Shown here: positions 51,473-61,202 of the stretch, one piece after another
Layout: every line of letters begins with the position of its first letter
Numbering within the stretch: the stretch's first letter is position 1
NCBI RefSeq assembly: GCF_013377755.1
Contig: NZ_JABXWR010000001.1
Span: 507,104-571,103, forward strand
Source: Methanofollis tationis
GTDB lineage: Archaea; Halobacteriota; Methanomicrobia; Methanomicrobiales; Methanofollaceae
DNA: 64,000 nt
Direction: 5' to 3'
The notes under the pieces: generated by a model
Seen by the model: the letters and a program-made list of their open reading frames with translations, nothing else
Database searches by the model: none
What the model was told of the DNA's origin: nothing
Position numbers and translations under genes: made by a program

Positions 51473-51907
51473 TCATCCCCTTCTGGCCTCCAGAGCGAGC
51501 AGGGCCCGTTTCACCTCAATCGACGGGGTGAACCCGCCGATCCCGCCCTTTGCCACCACCCGGTGGCAGGGGACGACGAGGGGCGTCGGGTTCGCGCGCA
51601 TCGCATTGCCCACGACCCGCGGCACGGTCCCTGCGGCGACGGCGATCTCGCCGTAGGTCGCCGTCCGCCCGTACGGGATAGCCCGGACGGCCCGGTAGAT
51701 GCGTGCATACACAGAATCGCCCTCGGTCGCAACGCTCGAGAGCCCGGCAAGGGCGTCCTGGTCGCCGGCAAGATAGCGCCGGAAGGCGGGGTGGGCCGGC
51801 CCTTCAGCCGGTTCGCGCAGGAAGCGCACCTGCATGACGAGGTCGCCGCTCCAGACCATGTGGACGTGCCAGAGCCCGAACGGGCAACTACCGGTCGCTA
51901 CGCCCAT
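51473..51907 (-). CDS. ogt: Methylated-DNA-[protein]-cysteine S-methyltransferase
   Basis: 144 residues, suicide repair protein for O6-alkylguanine. The DNA-binding helix-turn-helix (GRTATYGEIAVAAG, RVVGNAMRANP) precedes the active cysteine in VVPCHRVVAKGGIGGF. The N-terminal domain is short. ATG 51907 lies inside the last codons of the helicase gene (10-nt overlap), indicating coupled synthesis of two DNA-repair proteins. Confidence 0.93.
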   Translation of the reverse strand: MGVATGSCPFGLWHVHMVWSGDLVMQVRFLREPAEGPAHPAFRRYLAGDQDALAGLSSVATEGDSVYARIYRAVRAIPYGRTATYGEIAVAAGTVPRVVGNAMRANPTPLVVPCHRVVAKGGIGGFTPSIEVKRALLALEARRG

Positions 51908-53907
51908 TTCATCACCAGCCGGGAGAAGCGGTCGAGGTCGCAGATCTCGGCTTCGTCCTGCATCCAGGGCGGCAGGCCGATCCGCACCCCCGGTTCGAGG
52001 AACCGCTCCTCTGCGAGCACGAGCACCCCGGTATCCTCGGGCGTCCGCAGCACCCGTCCGAGGGCCTGGAGGGCGCGGTTGATCGCCGGGAGGGTGTACG
52101 AGATGAACTCGCCGTCGCGCCCGAACTTGTGGACGTAGTACTCGATCGTCATCTTCCTGACCGAGTTGTACGGGGCGAGCGGGAGGCCGACGACCATCGC
52201 CCCCTGCAGCATCTCGCCGCGGTAGTCGAGCCCCTCGCTCCATTTCCCGCCGCAGACCGCAAAGATGATCCCGGCTTTGCCCCGCTCTGGAAGTGAGATG
52301 AACTCCTGCAGGGCAGCGGTCGCCTCGGCTGCCTCTCTGGGCTCGGTGTAGACGGTCTTTCCGTTGATGCGGATCCCGCAGGCCTGTGCGTAGGTGTTGA
52401 GGATCTGGTACGACGGGAAGTAAACAGCCAGATTCCCCCTCACCCGTGCGAAGGTTTTGATATAGCCGACGATCGCGTCGGTGTTCTTCTTATTCTGGCG
52501 CATCCGGTAGGCGGTCGTGACGTCTTTTGCGCAGACGACCAGACGGTTTTCCCGCGGGAAACTGTTCGGGAGGGAGATCGTCCTGACCGGGAGGTCGCCG
52601 AAGTAGTATTTCTGGTAGGCGGAGAGAGGCGAGAGCGTCCCCGAGATCAGAACACAGGCGGCGTGTGCTTTGCCTATCGCCTGCATCTTCTCGCCGGGGT
52701 CGATGTTGCGGACCTCGAGTTCCACATGCCCTTCGGCTGAACGGTACAGGGGCAGGAAGGTCATGTCGCTGCCGGCCCGGTAGACGCGGTACATGAACTC
52801 GGTGAGGCTCTCGACCGCACTCTCCTTGTAGATCCCGGCGCTCTTGTTCTTCTCGGAGACGCGCTCGGCGATCTTAGAGAGGTCGCCCACGATCTCTTCG
52901 AGCCCCTTGTAGAGCGTTCCCCGCACCGCCATCCGGTGGAACTGCTCCGGGTCGAACCAGTCCTCGCCTTTCTGGGAACGCTGCAGGGCCTCCATGAAGG
53001 CGGCCACGTTCGGGAGCACCTGCCGCACGGCGTTCACGTCCTTCATCGACCTGGAGAGATGGGAGAGTTCGGTCATCGCCGCCTCGAGGGTGCGGTCTTC
53101 GAGGACGACGCTCTGGATGCCGGTCACGACGTCGCCGCAGTTGTGCGCCTCGTCGATGAGGAGGAGGACGTCTCTGGGCTCCACGTCGAGGGAGGCATAG
53201 AGCTGGTCGCGGATCTCGTCGTTGAAGAGGTGGTGGAAGTTGCAGACCAGGACGTCGGCCCCCCGCGCCGCCTGCATCATCGTCTCGTACGGGCAGAGCC
53301 CGTTGCAGAACCCGGCGAGATCTTCGGGTGCGATCGCCTCCTTCTTCACCCGGTCGGCCCTGGTGCGGAGGGTCTGCGAGGGTGCCATCCTGAGGCCGCT
53401 CTCCTCCTCGCCCCGGACAAACACCCGGCTCTTAATGAAATAGGGACAGAGCAGGGGGTGCTCCCGGTCCATCTTCCTGATCTGCTCGTTGATCACCCGG
53501 TCCTCGGTCGGGACGAGCGAACCCTTCTGGGCCCGCTCCCGCATCAGCGACGATGAGAAGGCCTTCACGCCCTCGCAGCGCCGGTAGGGATCGCCCTCCC
53601 CGCCGAGCGGGCACATCGAGCCTTTCCCGACGAGGTACGAGAAGGTCAGGGCGGGCTGCACCTTTCTCACGAGCGCCAATTCCCTGATAAAGGTCGAGAG
53701 CTGCGAGATCGTCCGCACGGCGACGATCACCTTTCTGCCGTTGCTCTCCGCCAGCAGCGCCGAGACCACGCTCGACTTCCCGCTGCCGGTCGGGGCGTCG
53801 ATCATGGCGATCCCGCCTTCGCGCGCCGTCTCTGCGGCGAATTCCAGCATCTCCCGCTGGTTCGGGCGGAAGCCCGGGTACGGGAACCACGCTTCAAGAC
53901 GGTCCAT
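51898..53907 (-). CDS. XPD/DinG-like superfamily 2 DNA helicase
   Basis: 669 residues. PGFRPNQREMLEFAAETAREGG (Q-motif), DAPTGSGKSSVVSALL (Walker A), VCNFHHLFND, LLIDEAHNC (DEAH box) and the C-terminal ALGRVLRTPEDTG (motif VI) define an XPD/Rad3/DinG helicase. Four cysteines spaced through GKGSMCPLGG, RRCEGVK, LLCPYFIK and the GFCNGLCPYE stretch fit the iron-sulfur cluster domain. 5'-3' unwinding in repair is expected. First gene of a four-gene minus-strand unit with ogt, panE and mobA. Confidence 0.93.
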   Translation of the reverse strand: MDRLEAWFPYPGFRPNQREMLEFAAETAREGGIAMIDAPTGSGKSSVVSALLAESNGRKVIVAVRTISQLSTFIRELALVRKVQPALTFSYLVGKGSMCPLGGEGDPYRRCEGVKAFSSSLMRERAQKGSLVPTEDRVINEQIRKMDREHPLLCPYFIKSRVFVRGEEESGLRMAPSQTLRTRADRVKKEAIAPEDLAGFCNGLCPYETMMQAARGADVLVCNFHHLFNDEIRDQLYASLDVEPRDVLLLIDEAHNCGDVVTGIQSVVLEDRTLEAAMTELSHLSRSMKDVNAVRQVLPNVAAFMEALQRSQKGEDWFDPEQFHRMAVRGTLYKGLEEIVGDLSKIAERVSEKNKSAGIYKESAVESLTEFMYRVYRAGSDMTFLPLYRSAEGHVELEVRNIDPGEKMQAIGKAHAACVLISGTLSPLSAYQKYYFGDLPVRTISLPNSFPRENRLVVCAKDVTTAYRMRQNKKNTDAIVGYIKTFARVRGNLAVYFPSYQILNTYAQACGIRINGKTVYTEPREAAEATAALQEFISLPERGKAGIIFAVCGGKWSEGLDYRGEMLQGAMVVGLPLAPYNSVRKMTIEYYVHKFGRDGEFISYTLPAINRALQALGRVLRTPEDTGVLVLAEERFLEPGVRIGLPPWMQDEAEICDLDRFSRLVMKWA

Positions 53908-54056
53908 TGCAGTATTCTATGCCCCCGACAAATATGGAATGTTGGGTCGCGGGGCGGACGTGGACATCGTGCCCGACCCTCCCCCTTTCGCGGGGCGGTG
54001 GCGTGCGGCGCCGCTGGAGAGATAGCCTTAAGTACGAGCATATGCGTCTCCCATGC

Positions 54057-55004
54057 ATGGCGGTGGGCGACTTCCTTCAGTTCTTCATCCTCTGTGTGGC
54101 GACCCTTGCGGCGTGGGCGGCTTCCTTCTTCTACCCGGACGTCACCCTCTCGCGCCTCGCCCTCACCCTCCTCGTCGTCACGATCCTCTACGCCGTACTC
54201 AGGATCGTCCTCCAAAAAGGAGTGTCCCGGACGATAAAAGACGCAAAAACGCGGTATTCCTTCAGGAAAGCGGTCTCGGTCCTGTACGTCGTCGCCGTCG
54301 CCGTCGTCGCTGTGCGCATCTGGGTCGATGATCCGCAGAGTCTCCTTGTCGCCTACGGCATCATCGCTGCAGGCGTCGCCATCTCGCTCCAGGATTTTTT
54401 CAAGAACTTTGTCGGGAGCATCCTCCTCTTCCTCAGCGCTGCGTATGTGGTCGGGGACCGGATCGCCATCGACGAGACCACCGGCGACGTGATCGACATC
54501 GGCCTGATGAACACCACCCTGATGGAGATCAGGGGATGGGTCGACGGCGATCAGCCGACCGGACGGATGGCGATCGTCCCGAACGGGCATATCCTCACGA
54601 AAACGGTGATGAACTACACCCGGGACTATAACTTCATCTGGGACGAGATAACCGTCCCGATCACCTATACAAGCGATGTTCCCGCGGCGATCGAACTCTT
54701 CCTCGGCATTGCCCGGGAGGAAACGCGGGAGAGCGCGGTGCAGGCCGAGAAAGAGATCGCGGCTGCCGGCGGGAAATATTATCTGCTCCAGCGGGTATTC
54801 GAGCCCACCGTCTTTACCGCCCTCACCGACAACTGGGTGAGCCTCACCCTCCGCTATGTCACCGCCGTGGGGGAGCGCCGGGCCGTCAGGGACCTGATCA
54901 GCCGCCGGATCCTGGCCGGGATCGCCTCCTCGGAGACGATTGAGGTGGGGTCCTCCACGATGACCCTCTCAGGCAGCCTCTCGGTTGAGAACGACCGGCG
55001 GTGA
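54057..55004 (+). CDS. MscS-family mechanosensitive channel
   Basis: 315 residues. Three to four N-terminal membrane helices (GDFLQFFILCVATLAAWAA; LALTLLVVTILYAVLRIVL; AVSVLYVVAVAVVAVRIWV; LLVAYGIIAAGVAISLQDFF), then the pore-lining helix FFKNFVGSILLFLSAAYVVGD, then the beta domain with DVIDIGLMNTTLMEIRG and the conserved PNGHILTKTVMNYTRD. Releases solutes at osmotic downshift. ccttaagta (54026-54034) sits 27 nt before ATG 54057; ATG 54042 in frame is the alternative. Confidence 0.9.
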   Translation: MAVGDFLQFFILCVATLAAWAASFFYPDVTLSRLALTLLVVTILYAVLRIVLQKGVSRTIKDAKTRYSFRKAVSVLYVVAVAVVAVRIWVDDPQSLLVAYGIIAAGVAISLQDFFKNFVGSILLFLSAAYVVGDRIAIDETTGDVIDIGLMNTTLMEIRGWVDGDQPTGRMAIVPNGHILTKTVMNYTRDYNFIWDEITVPITYTSDVPAAIELFLGIAREETRESAVQAEKEIAAAGGKYYLLQRVFEPTVFTALTDNWVSLTLRYVTAVGERRAVRDLISRRILAGIASSETIEVGSSTMTLSGSLSVENDRR

Positions 55005-55050
55005 TCCCTGCCGCCCCTTTTTTACTGCCAGAAACCCATCATATCCACAT

Positions 55051-56391
55051 ATGGCGATCCACCCGATAGACTACCGGTACGGCACTCCGGAGATGAAGGC
55101 CGTCTGGGGAGAAGAGAACCGGTTCAGGTGCATAGTGGCGGCAGAGGTCGCCCTTGCGCAGGCCGAGGCGGCGTGCGGCGTGATCCCGGCCGATGCCGCC
55201 GAGACGATCGCGCGGTGCGCCGGGATGGCCACCCTTGCGCGGGCGAACGAGATCGAGGCCGAGATCAACCACGATATGATGGCGGTCGTGAAGGCAGTCA
55301 CCGAGGTCTGCGGCGACGCGGGGCGCTGGATCCATTTCGGCGCCACTTCGAACGATATCCTGGACACGGCGACCGGTCTCCAGATGAAGGCGGCGATGGA
55401 CCTGATCGAGGCGAAACTCCGGGCCCTCCTCGCCGTCCTCCTCCGTCGGGCCGGGGAAACAAAACACCTCGTCTGCGTGGGGCGCACCCACGGGCAGCAC
55501 GGCGTGCCCACGACATACGGGCTGCGGTTTGCGATCTGGGCGAGCGAGGTCGGCAGGCATATCGAGCGCCTCGGCCAGATGCGGCCGCGTGTGGCGGTCG
55601 GGCAGCTCACCGGCGCCGTCGGGACGCAGGCCGCCCTGGGGGCGAAGGGGCTTGAGGTCCAGCCTGCGATGATGGCGAATCTCGGCCTCTCTCCGGTCGA
55701 TGTCTCGAACCAGATCATCTCCCGCGACCGCTATGCCGAGTATATCATGTTCCTCGCAAACGTGGCGACGACCCTCGACAAGATCGGGGTCGAGATCCGA
55801 TCGCTCCAGCGGACCGAGATCGCCGAGGTCGAGGAGGCCTTCGGGAAAAAACAGGTCGGGTCGTCGACGATGCCGCACAAGAGGAACCCGATCAAGAGCG
55901 AGCAGGTCTGCGGGCTCGCCCGGATCGTCAGGGCGATGGTCGAGCCGGCGCTGCAGAACAACACCCTCTGGGACGAGCGCGACCTCACCAACTCTTCCTG
56001 CGAACGGGTGGTCTTCCCCGAGGCCTCGGTGCTCGCCGATCATATCCTCGCCCTGATGGTGAAGGTGCTGGAGGGGCTGACGATCCGCGAGGAGAACGTC
56101 AGGAAGAACCTGGACCTCCTCCACGGCGTCAACCTCGCCGAGTCGGTGATGATCGAGCTGACGAAGCGGGGCATGGGAAGGCAGGAGGCCCATGAGGCTG
56201 TCAGGGTCGCCAGCATGACCGCCCTCGCCGAGAAGCGGCCGATCGCCGGCGTGCTCGGGGAGGACCTGACGGTCGCCGCCGTCCTTGACGGTGCAGAGAT
56301 CGCCGCTCTCCTCGACCCGGAGAATTATATCGGGACGGCGGTCGAGCAGGTCGAGCGGGTGATCACAAAACTTGCGCCGCTCGCGGCCTGA
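55051..56391 (+). CDS. purB: Adenylosuccinate lyase
   Basis: 446 residues, fumarase/aspartase superfamily; acts twice in purine synthesis (SAICAR and adenylosuccinate), both releasing fumarate, which enters the TCA operon. MAIHPIDYRYGTPEMKAVW is the archaeal N-terminus, FGATSNDILDTATGLQM, RTHGQHGVPTTYGLRF and the signature VGSSTMPHKRNPIKSE carry the catalytic residues. Start ATG 55051 with a T-rich/TATA-like segment (tttttactg, 55019-55027) upstream. Confidence 0.95.
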   Translation: MAIHPIDYRYGTPEMKAVWGEENRFRCIVAAEVALAQAEAACGVIPADAAETIARCAGMATLARANEIEAEINHDMMAVVKAVTEVCGDAGRWIHFGATSNDILDTATGLQMKAAMDLIEAKLRALLAVLLRRAGETKHLVCVGRTHGQHGVPTTYGLRFAIWASEVGRHIERLGQMRPRVAVGQLTGAVGTQAALGAKGLEVQPAMMANLGLSPVDVSNQIISRDRYAEYIMFLANVATTLDKIGVEIRSLQRTEIAEVEEAFGKKQVGSSTMPHKRNPIKSEQVCGLARIVRAMVEPALQNNTLWDERDLTNSSCERVVFPEASVLADHILALMVKVLEGLTIREENVRKNLDLLHGVNLAESVMIELTKRGMGRQEAHEAVRVASMTALAEKRPIAGVLGEDLTVAAVLDGAEIAALLDPENYIGTAVEQVERVITKLAPLAA

Positions 56392-56401
56392 TCGCCCTCT
56401 T

Positions 56402-56410
56402 TTTTTGGCT
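56402..56410 (+). terminator. T-run after purB
   Basis: ctcTTTTTTTgg, seven T on the coding strand about 10 nt after the purB stop codon. Confidence 0.5.
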
Positions 56411-56632
56411 CTTTAACGTGCGGGGGTAGCAGGCGCTCTCGCCTGGATTTTCCGGGAGAATCTCACGCACATCTCACGCGAAGCCCGCGAAAGAGAGGAT
56501 CAGGGATTTTGTTCTTCGCGAGAACTGGTCAGTGCGCCGGTGCCGGGGCTGTCGAGAAAAAATATGCCCCGGGATGATCTGGATGATGGGGATTACGCAC
56601 CTGAAGGGGTGAATAGCCCCTTTTCCGGATCG

Positions 56633-57064
56633 TCACTCCAGCGCCGGGAACGACCGCCCCTCTTCCTGGTCGGCGGCAGGGAGCGAGAAGTGCATCTGGA
56701 CAAAGCGCCAGCCGTCCCAGGTGTTCATCAGGATAACGGTCATGCGGCCGCGGAGCGCCTGCATCTTCCCGCCGGCGATCGCTGTGATCTCGAAGGGCGC
56801 TGCCACCCAGGCGATGATCCCGTCGGCGGCGATGCGCAGGTCGCCGTACTCGATCGAGAGGGTGTCGCACTGGGCGAAGTCCCGCTCCATACTGGCCCGC
56901 ATCTGCTCCTGCCCTTCGGCCCACTCGTCCTGCTCTGTCCCGATCGCAATGATCTCGGGCGCCATCAGTTCCATGACGCCGTCGGCGTCCTTCCTGTTGT
57001 ATGCGGCGGCGTAGGCGTACATCGTCCTGACGACGGCCTCCCGCGTCTTGTCGCTGAGAAACAT
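56633..57064 (-). CDS. SnoaL-like (DUF4440-type) protein
   Basis: 143 residues, NTF2/SnoaL-like cone fold: REAVVRTMYAYAAAYNRKDADG, VMELMAPEIIAIGTEQDEWAEG and GWRFVQMHFSLP at the end. Such small proteins act as ketosteroid-isomerase-like enzymes or binding modules; the role here is unknown. Start ATG 57064; the longer ORF upstream is not conserved. The interval before it, 56392-56632, has no gene. Confidence 0.8.
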   Translation of the reverse strand: MFLSDKTREAVVRTMYAYAAAYNRKDADGVMELMAPEIIAIGTEQDEWAEGQEQMRASMERDFAQCDTLSIEYGDLRIAADGIIAWVAAPFEITAIAGGKMQALRGRMTVILMNTWDGWRFVQMHFSLPAADQEEGRSFPALE

Positions 57065-57165
57065 CGGTACTGAATGGCACAGGAAAGGGTTAGCCTTTTG
57101 CGGTGCAGCAGGGTGTCCGGGATCGAGCCTATCATTAGCGTTCAGCCCCAAACCCTCTTCTGGAT

Positions 57166-58206
57166 ATGACGGAGATGCAGCAGCCGCACGGGAAAGGCAC
57201 GCCCGACCTCGCCCTGAGCGGGTGGGTCGAATACGGTGGGCGGCGCCTCTCAGGCGACGAGATTTTGTCCCTTCTCCGGGAGGATCCCTGCGCCGCCCTG
57301 CACTTCGGCGGCGAGTTCTCATTCACCTGCGGCGAGTGGCAGGGGCGCGACCACTTCGGGATCGCCCCTGGCGACGGACCGGCCGGGACGCTCACCCGCA
57401 ACGGTGCGTTCATCGGGCGCATCGACCCCGGCTACCCGGCCGGCGACCTGGAGGCGGCGATCATCGAGGCGGTGGCGCTCAGGGCGGTGGACGGCGCCGC
57501 CGTCGCCCTCTCCGGTGGGGTGGACTCGGCCCTTGTCGCCGCCGTCGCCCGCCTCCCCTGTGTCGTCGTCGGCCTGGAGGGATCGCACGATCTGGTGCGC
57601 GCCCTCGCCCTCGCCGAAGCGCTGGGCCTTTCCTGCGAGGCGGTGACCGTCACCGAACGGGAGGTTGAGGCGGCGCTGCGGGAGGTGGTCGGCGTCCTGG
57701 GAGACCCGAACCCGGTCGACGCCTCCATCGCAACGACCGAATCATTTGTCGCCCGCTGGGCCGGGGAGCGCGGCTACCGCCGGATCCTGGCCGGACAGGG
57801 GGCGGACGAACTCTTCGGCGGCTACGCGCGCTACCTGGAGAGCCCTGACCTTGCGGCCTCGCTTGCGGCGGGCGTCGACGATATCCCGCGGCAGGTCGCC
57901 CGCGACAGCGCCGTTGCCTCTCTCTATGGTACCGCGTTCTCCCTCCCGTACCTGGATCTGCGCGTCGTGGCGGCGGCCCGCGCCATCCCTCCTGCTGAGA
58001 AGGTGTGCGGCGGGGTCAGGAAATTGCCCCTCAGAAAGGTCGCAGAACGGCATCTGCCCCTCGAATTCGCCCGCGGAGAGAAGAAGGCGATGCAGTACGG
58101 CAGCGGGATCTGGAAGGCGATCGGGCACCTGTCTCGTGCGAATGGTTATAAAAAGTCGGTACAAGGGTACTTAACTGACATGGGTAGGGACATGCATGGT
58201 CACTGA
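57166..58206 (+). CDS. Asparagine-synthetase-like protein with shortened glutaminase domain
   Basis: 346 residues. The C-terminal synthetase domain is complete in its visible motifs: PP-loop ALSGGVDSALVAAV near 113-126, GQGADELFGGYARY and SLPYLDLRVVAAARAIP, KLPLRKVAERHLP. The N-terminal part retains only the latter half of an AsnB glutaminase domain (GGEFSFTCGEWQGRDHFGIAPG, residues about 48-69) and lacks the N-terminal catalytic Cys, so glutamine hydrolysis is not possible by the usual route. It may use free ammonia or have another amide-forming role. Overlaps gatC by 11 nt, so it is co-translated with the amidotransferase. Confidence 0.8.
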   Translation: MTEMQQPHGKGTPDLALSGWVEYGGRRLSGDEILSLLREDPCAALHFGGEFSFTCGEWQGRDHFGIAPGDGPAGTLTRNGAFIGRIDPGYPAGDLEAAIIEAVALRAVDGAAVALSGGVDSALVAAVARLPCVVVGLEGSHDLVRALALAEALGLSCEAVTVTEREVEAALREVVGVLGDPNPVDASIATTESFVARWAGERGYRRILAGQGADELFGGYARYLESPDLAASLAAGVDDIPRQVARDSAVASLYGTAFSLPYLDLRVVAAARAIPPAEKVCGGVRKLPLRKVAERHLPLEFARGEKKAMQYGSGIWKAIGHLSRANGYKKSVQGYLTDMGRDMHGH

Positions 58207-58465
58207 ATCAGACGTAGCACATATCGCAATACTTGCCGATATCGGGATCGGCAGCGACGAACTCGCCGAGTTTACCGGGCAGTTCAACGCCATCCTCGAA
58301 TATTTCGATCTCCTTGATCAGGTCGAGGAGAGCGGGCGGCCCGCGGCGGTAACGACAAACATCTTCAGGGACGACGCCGTCGTCCCGTCCCTCTCTCTGG
58401 ATGCCGTCCTCGAAAACGCCGGAGAGTCTGAGGCCGGTTATATCCGCGCCCCGAAGGTGATGTGA
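58196..58465 (+). CDS. gatC: Aspartyl/glutamyl-tRNA amidotransferase subunit C
   Basis: 89-residue GatC linker that stabilises the GatA-GatB dimer. VTESDVAHIAILADIGIGSDEL is the family start (a helix-rich N-terminus), FNAILEYFDLLDQVEE the central helix and RDDAVVPSLSLDAVLENA the C-terminal part wrapping GatA. Start ATG 58196 overlaps the preceding gene by 11 nt; the stop overlaps gatA. Confidence 0.9.
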   Translation: MVTESDVAHIAILADIGIGSDELAEFTGQFNAILEYFDLLDQVEESGRPAAVTTNIFRDDAVVPSLSLDAVLENAGESEAGYIRAPKVM

Positions 58466-59766
58466 TGGGTTTGATCACCTTTGATGCGGAAGACCGCTGG
58501 AACGCCTTCATCACCCTCTGCCGCGAGGCCGATCACGGCGACGGCCCTCTGGCCGGCGTCCCGGTGGCGGTCAAGGACAATATCTCGACGGCCGGCGTCC
58601 AGACCACCTGCGGGTCGCGGATCCTGCAGGGCTATATCCCTCCGTATGACGCCCACGTCGTCGAACTGCTCAGGGCCGCCGGCGCCGCCGTCGTCGGCAA
58701 GACGAACATGGACGAGTTCGGCATGGGCACCACCACCGAATCAAGCGCATTCGGGCCGACCACCAACCCGGTCGACCCATCGCGCGTCCCCGGCGGCTCT
58801 TCGGGCGGGAGCGCCGCAGCCGTCGCTGCCGGCATGGTGCCTATGGCCCTCGGCACCGACACCGGCGGCTCGATCCGCTGCCCGGCGGCGTTCTGCGGGA
58901 TCGTCGGGCTCAAGCCCACCTACGGGCGGGTCTCCCGGTACGGTCTCATCGCCTATGCGAACTCCCTGGAGGGCATCGGCCCGATGGCCCGGAACGTGAC
59001 TGACGTCTCCAGCCTCTTCTCGGCGATCGCCGGCCCGGACGCCCGCGACGCCACCTCCATCGACCGCCCGTACGCCCACACGCCCTCGTCCGATGGAATC
59101 GCGGGGCTCCGTATCGGCGTCCCGGCCGAGTTCTTCGGCGCCGGCGTCGACCCGGCCGTCGCAGAGAAGGTCAGGTCGGCGATCGACTCTCTCGCCGACC
59201 TCGGCGCCGAGATCGTGGAGTGCTCGATGCCGAGCATGGCCTTCGCTCTTGCCGCCTACTATGTCACCTGCACCTCAGAGGCCTCCTCGAACCTCGCCCG
59301 GTTCGACGGCATCCGCTACGGCCCCGACATCGAGTCGAAGCGCTCGTGGCACGATGCCTACCAGGAGCACCGTCGGGAGCACTTCGGCAAAGAGGTGCGG
59401 CGCAGGATCATGCTCGGCACCTTCGCTCTCTCGGCCGGCTACTACGGGAAGTACTATGCAAAGGCGCAGGCGGCCCGCAAGAATGTCGGTGAGGACTTCG
59501 CCCGCCTGTTTGCGGACGTCGACGTCGTCGCCGGCCCGACCATGCCCACAACGGCCTTCGCCCTCGGCGAGAAGACCGCCGACCCGCTCTCGATGTACCT
59601 CGCCGACATCCTCACCGTTCCGGCCAACCTCGCCGGCGTCCCGGCGATCTCGGTGCCCTGCGGCAGCGTGGACGGTCTGCCCGTCGGGCTGCAGCTCATC
59701 GGCAGGCACTGCGAGGAGGAGCGGATCATCGATACCGCCTATGCCTACGAGGAGGTGCGGCGATGA
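58465..59766 (+). CDS. gatA: Aspartyl/glutamyl-tRNA amidotransferase subunit A
   Basis: 433 residues, amidase-signature enzyme that frees ammonia from glutamine. The Ser-cisSer-Lys triad is in [12 protein letters not shown] (Lys), [14 protein letters not shown] (cis-Ser) and [16 protein letters not shown] (nucleophilic Ser). It is somewhat shorter than bacterial GatA at the N-terminus. The start is ATG 58465 (TGATG overlap) or GTG 58462; its end overlaps gatB by ATGA. Confidence 0.95.
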   Translation: MGLITFDAEDRWNAFITLCREADHGDGPLAGVPVAVKDNISTAGVQTTCGSRILQGYIPPYDAHVVELLRAAGAAVVGKTNMDEFGMGTTTESSAFGPTTNPVDPSRVPGGSSGGSAAAVAAGMVPMALGTDTGGSIRCPAAFCGIVGLKPTYGRVSRYGLIAYANSLEGIGPMARNVTDVSSLFSAIAGPDARDATSIDRPYAHTPSSDGIAGLRIGVPAEFFGAGVDPAVAEKVRSAIDSLADLGAEIVECSMPSMAFALAAYYVTCTSEASSNLARFDGIRYGPDIESKRSWHDAYQEHRREHFGKEVRRRIMLGTFALSAGYYGKYYAKAQAARKNVGEDFARLFADVDVVAGPTMPTTAFALGEKTADPLSMYLADILTVPANLAGVPAISVPCGSVDGLPVGLQLIGRHCEEERIIDTAYAYEEVRR

Positions 59767-61199
59767 GCGAACACACCGACGTAATCATCGGGCTCGAGAT
59801 CCACTGCCAGCTGAACACAGAGACAAAACTCTTCTGCGGCTGCTCGACCGACTACAAGACCGACGGCCCGAACACCCATGTCTGCCCGGTCTGCCTGGGC
59901 CTGCCCGGCGCCCTCCCCATGATCAACCGGAAGGCCGTCGAGTACGGTCTCTGCGTCGCAAAGGCCCTCAACCTTGAGGTGCCCGAAGAGTCCGAATTCG
60001 CACGGAAGAACTACTTCTATCCCGACCTCCCGAAGGGCTACCAGATCACGATGTACGACCGCCCCCTCGCCGTCTGGGGCTACCTGGAGATCGAGGGCGA
60101 CGAGGGCGAGAAGAAGATCCGGATCACCCGCATCCACCTCGAAGAAGACCCGGGGAGGCTGGTGCACAAGGCCGGCGCCGGCCATGTCGCCTATACCCTG
60201 GTCGACTACAACCGCTCTGGCATCCCCCTCATCGAGATCGTCACCGAGCCCGACCTCAGGTCGCCGAAGGAGGCCCGGCGGTTCCTCAACAAACTCCGCG
60301 CCACCCTCGAGTACCTCGGCGTCTATGACGGCGAGCGCGAGGGCGGTCTGCGTGTGGACGCCAACATCTCGATCCGCGGCTCAGAGCGGGTAGAGGTGAA
60401 GAACATCTCCTCGTACAAGGGGGTGGAAAAGGCGCTCACCTTCGAGATCACCCGCCAGAAAAACCTGATCAGGCGCGGCCTTCGGGTCGAGCGCGAGACC
60501 CGCCACTTCCAGGAGGGCCGCGGCATCACCACCTCGGCCAGGTCCAAGGAGACGGAGAACGACTACCGCTACTTCCCCGAACCCGATCTCCGGCCCCTCA
60601 GGGTAAAGGACTGGGTCGAGGCGATCGCCCTCCCCGAACTCCCTGACGCCCGGCGCGACCGGTTCATGGCGACCTACGGGATCTCCCTCAACCACGCCCG
60701 CACCCTCACCGGCGACCTCAGGCTCGCCGAGTTCTACGAGGCGCTCGCTGCAAAGGCCGATCCGGCGCTTGCCGCCACCTGGACGGCCGACACCCTGCTC
60801 GGCGAACTCAACTACCGGGACATGCCGGTGACGACGGTGCCCCTCGACCACTTCGCCGATCTCGTCGGCCTGGTCGGCCGCGGCGAGGTCACCGACCGGG
60901 TCGCCGTCGATGTCCTGCGGGCGCTGCTCGACGCCGTCATCGCCGGCGAGACGCCGGTAACACCCTCGGCGTACGTGAAGCAGCACAACCTCGGCAAGGG
61001 CGCCGCCGACGCCTTTGCCGCCGTCATCGACGAGGTGATCGCCGAGAACCCGCAGGCGGTCGCCGATTACCGCGAAGGGAAGGGCGCGGCGCTCAACTTC
61101 CTGGTCGGCCAGGTGATGAAGAAGACGCGGGGCAAGGCCGATCCAAAAGAGATCACTCCTCTGATCGCCGCCCGTATCACCCCGGAGGAGGGAGCCTGA
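59763..61199 (+). CDS. gatB: Aspartyl/glutamyl-tRNA amidotransferase subunit B
   Basis: 478 residues; binds the misacylated tRNA and phosphorylates Asp/Glu before transamidation. VIIGLEIHCQLNTETKLFCGCS, CPVCLGLPGALPMINRKAVE, KNYFYPDLPKGYQIT and RIHLEEDPGRLVH are the GatB signatures; the C-terminal YqeY-like tail domain (ALLDAVIAGETPVTPSAYVKQ onward) is complete. Provides Asn-tRNA and possibly Gln-tRNA. Followed by topA after 3 nt. Confidence 0.95.
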   Translation: MSEHTDVIIGLEIHCQLNTETKLFCGCSTDYKTDGPNTHVCPVCLGLPGALPMINRKAVEYGLCVAKALNLEVPEESEFARKNYFYPDLPKGYQITMYDRPLAVWGYLEIEGDEGEKKIRITRIHLEEDPGRLVHKAGAGHVAYTLVDYNRSGIPLIEIVTEPDLRSPKEARRFLNKLRATLEYLGVYDGEREGGLRVDANISIRGSERVEVKNISSYKGVEKALTFEITRQKNLIRRGLRVERETRHFQEGRGITTSARSKETENDYRYFPEPDLRPLRVKDWVEAIALPELPDARRDRFMATYGISLNHARTLTGDLRLAEFYEALAAKADPALAATWTADTLLGELNYRDMPVTTVPLDHFADLVGLVGRGEVTDRVAVDVLRALLDAVIAGETPVTPSAYVKQHNLGKGAADAFAAVIDEVIAENPQAVADYREGKGAALNFLVGQVMKKTRGKADPKEITPLIAARITPEEGA

Positions 61200-61202
61200 G
61201 CC

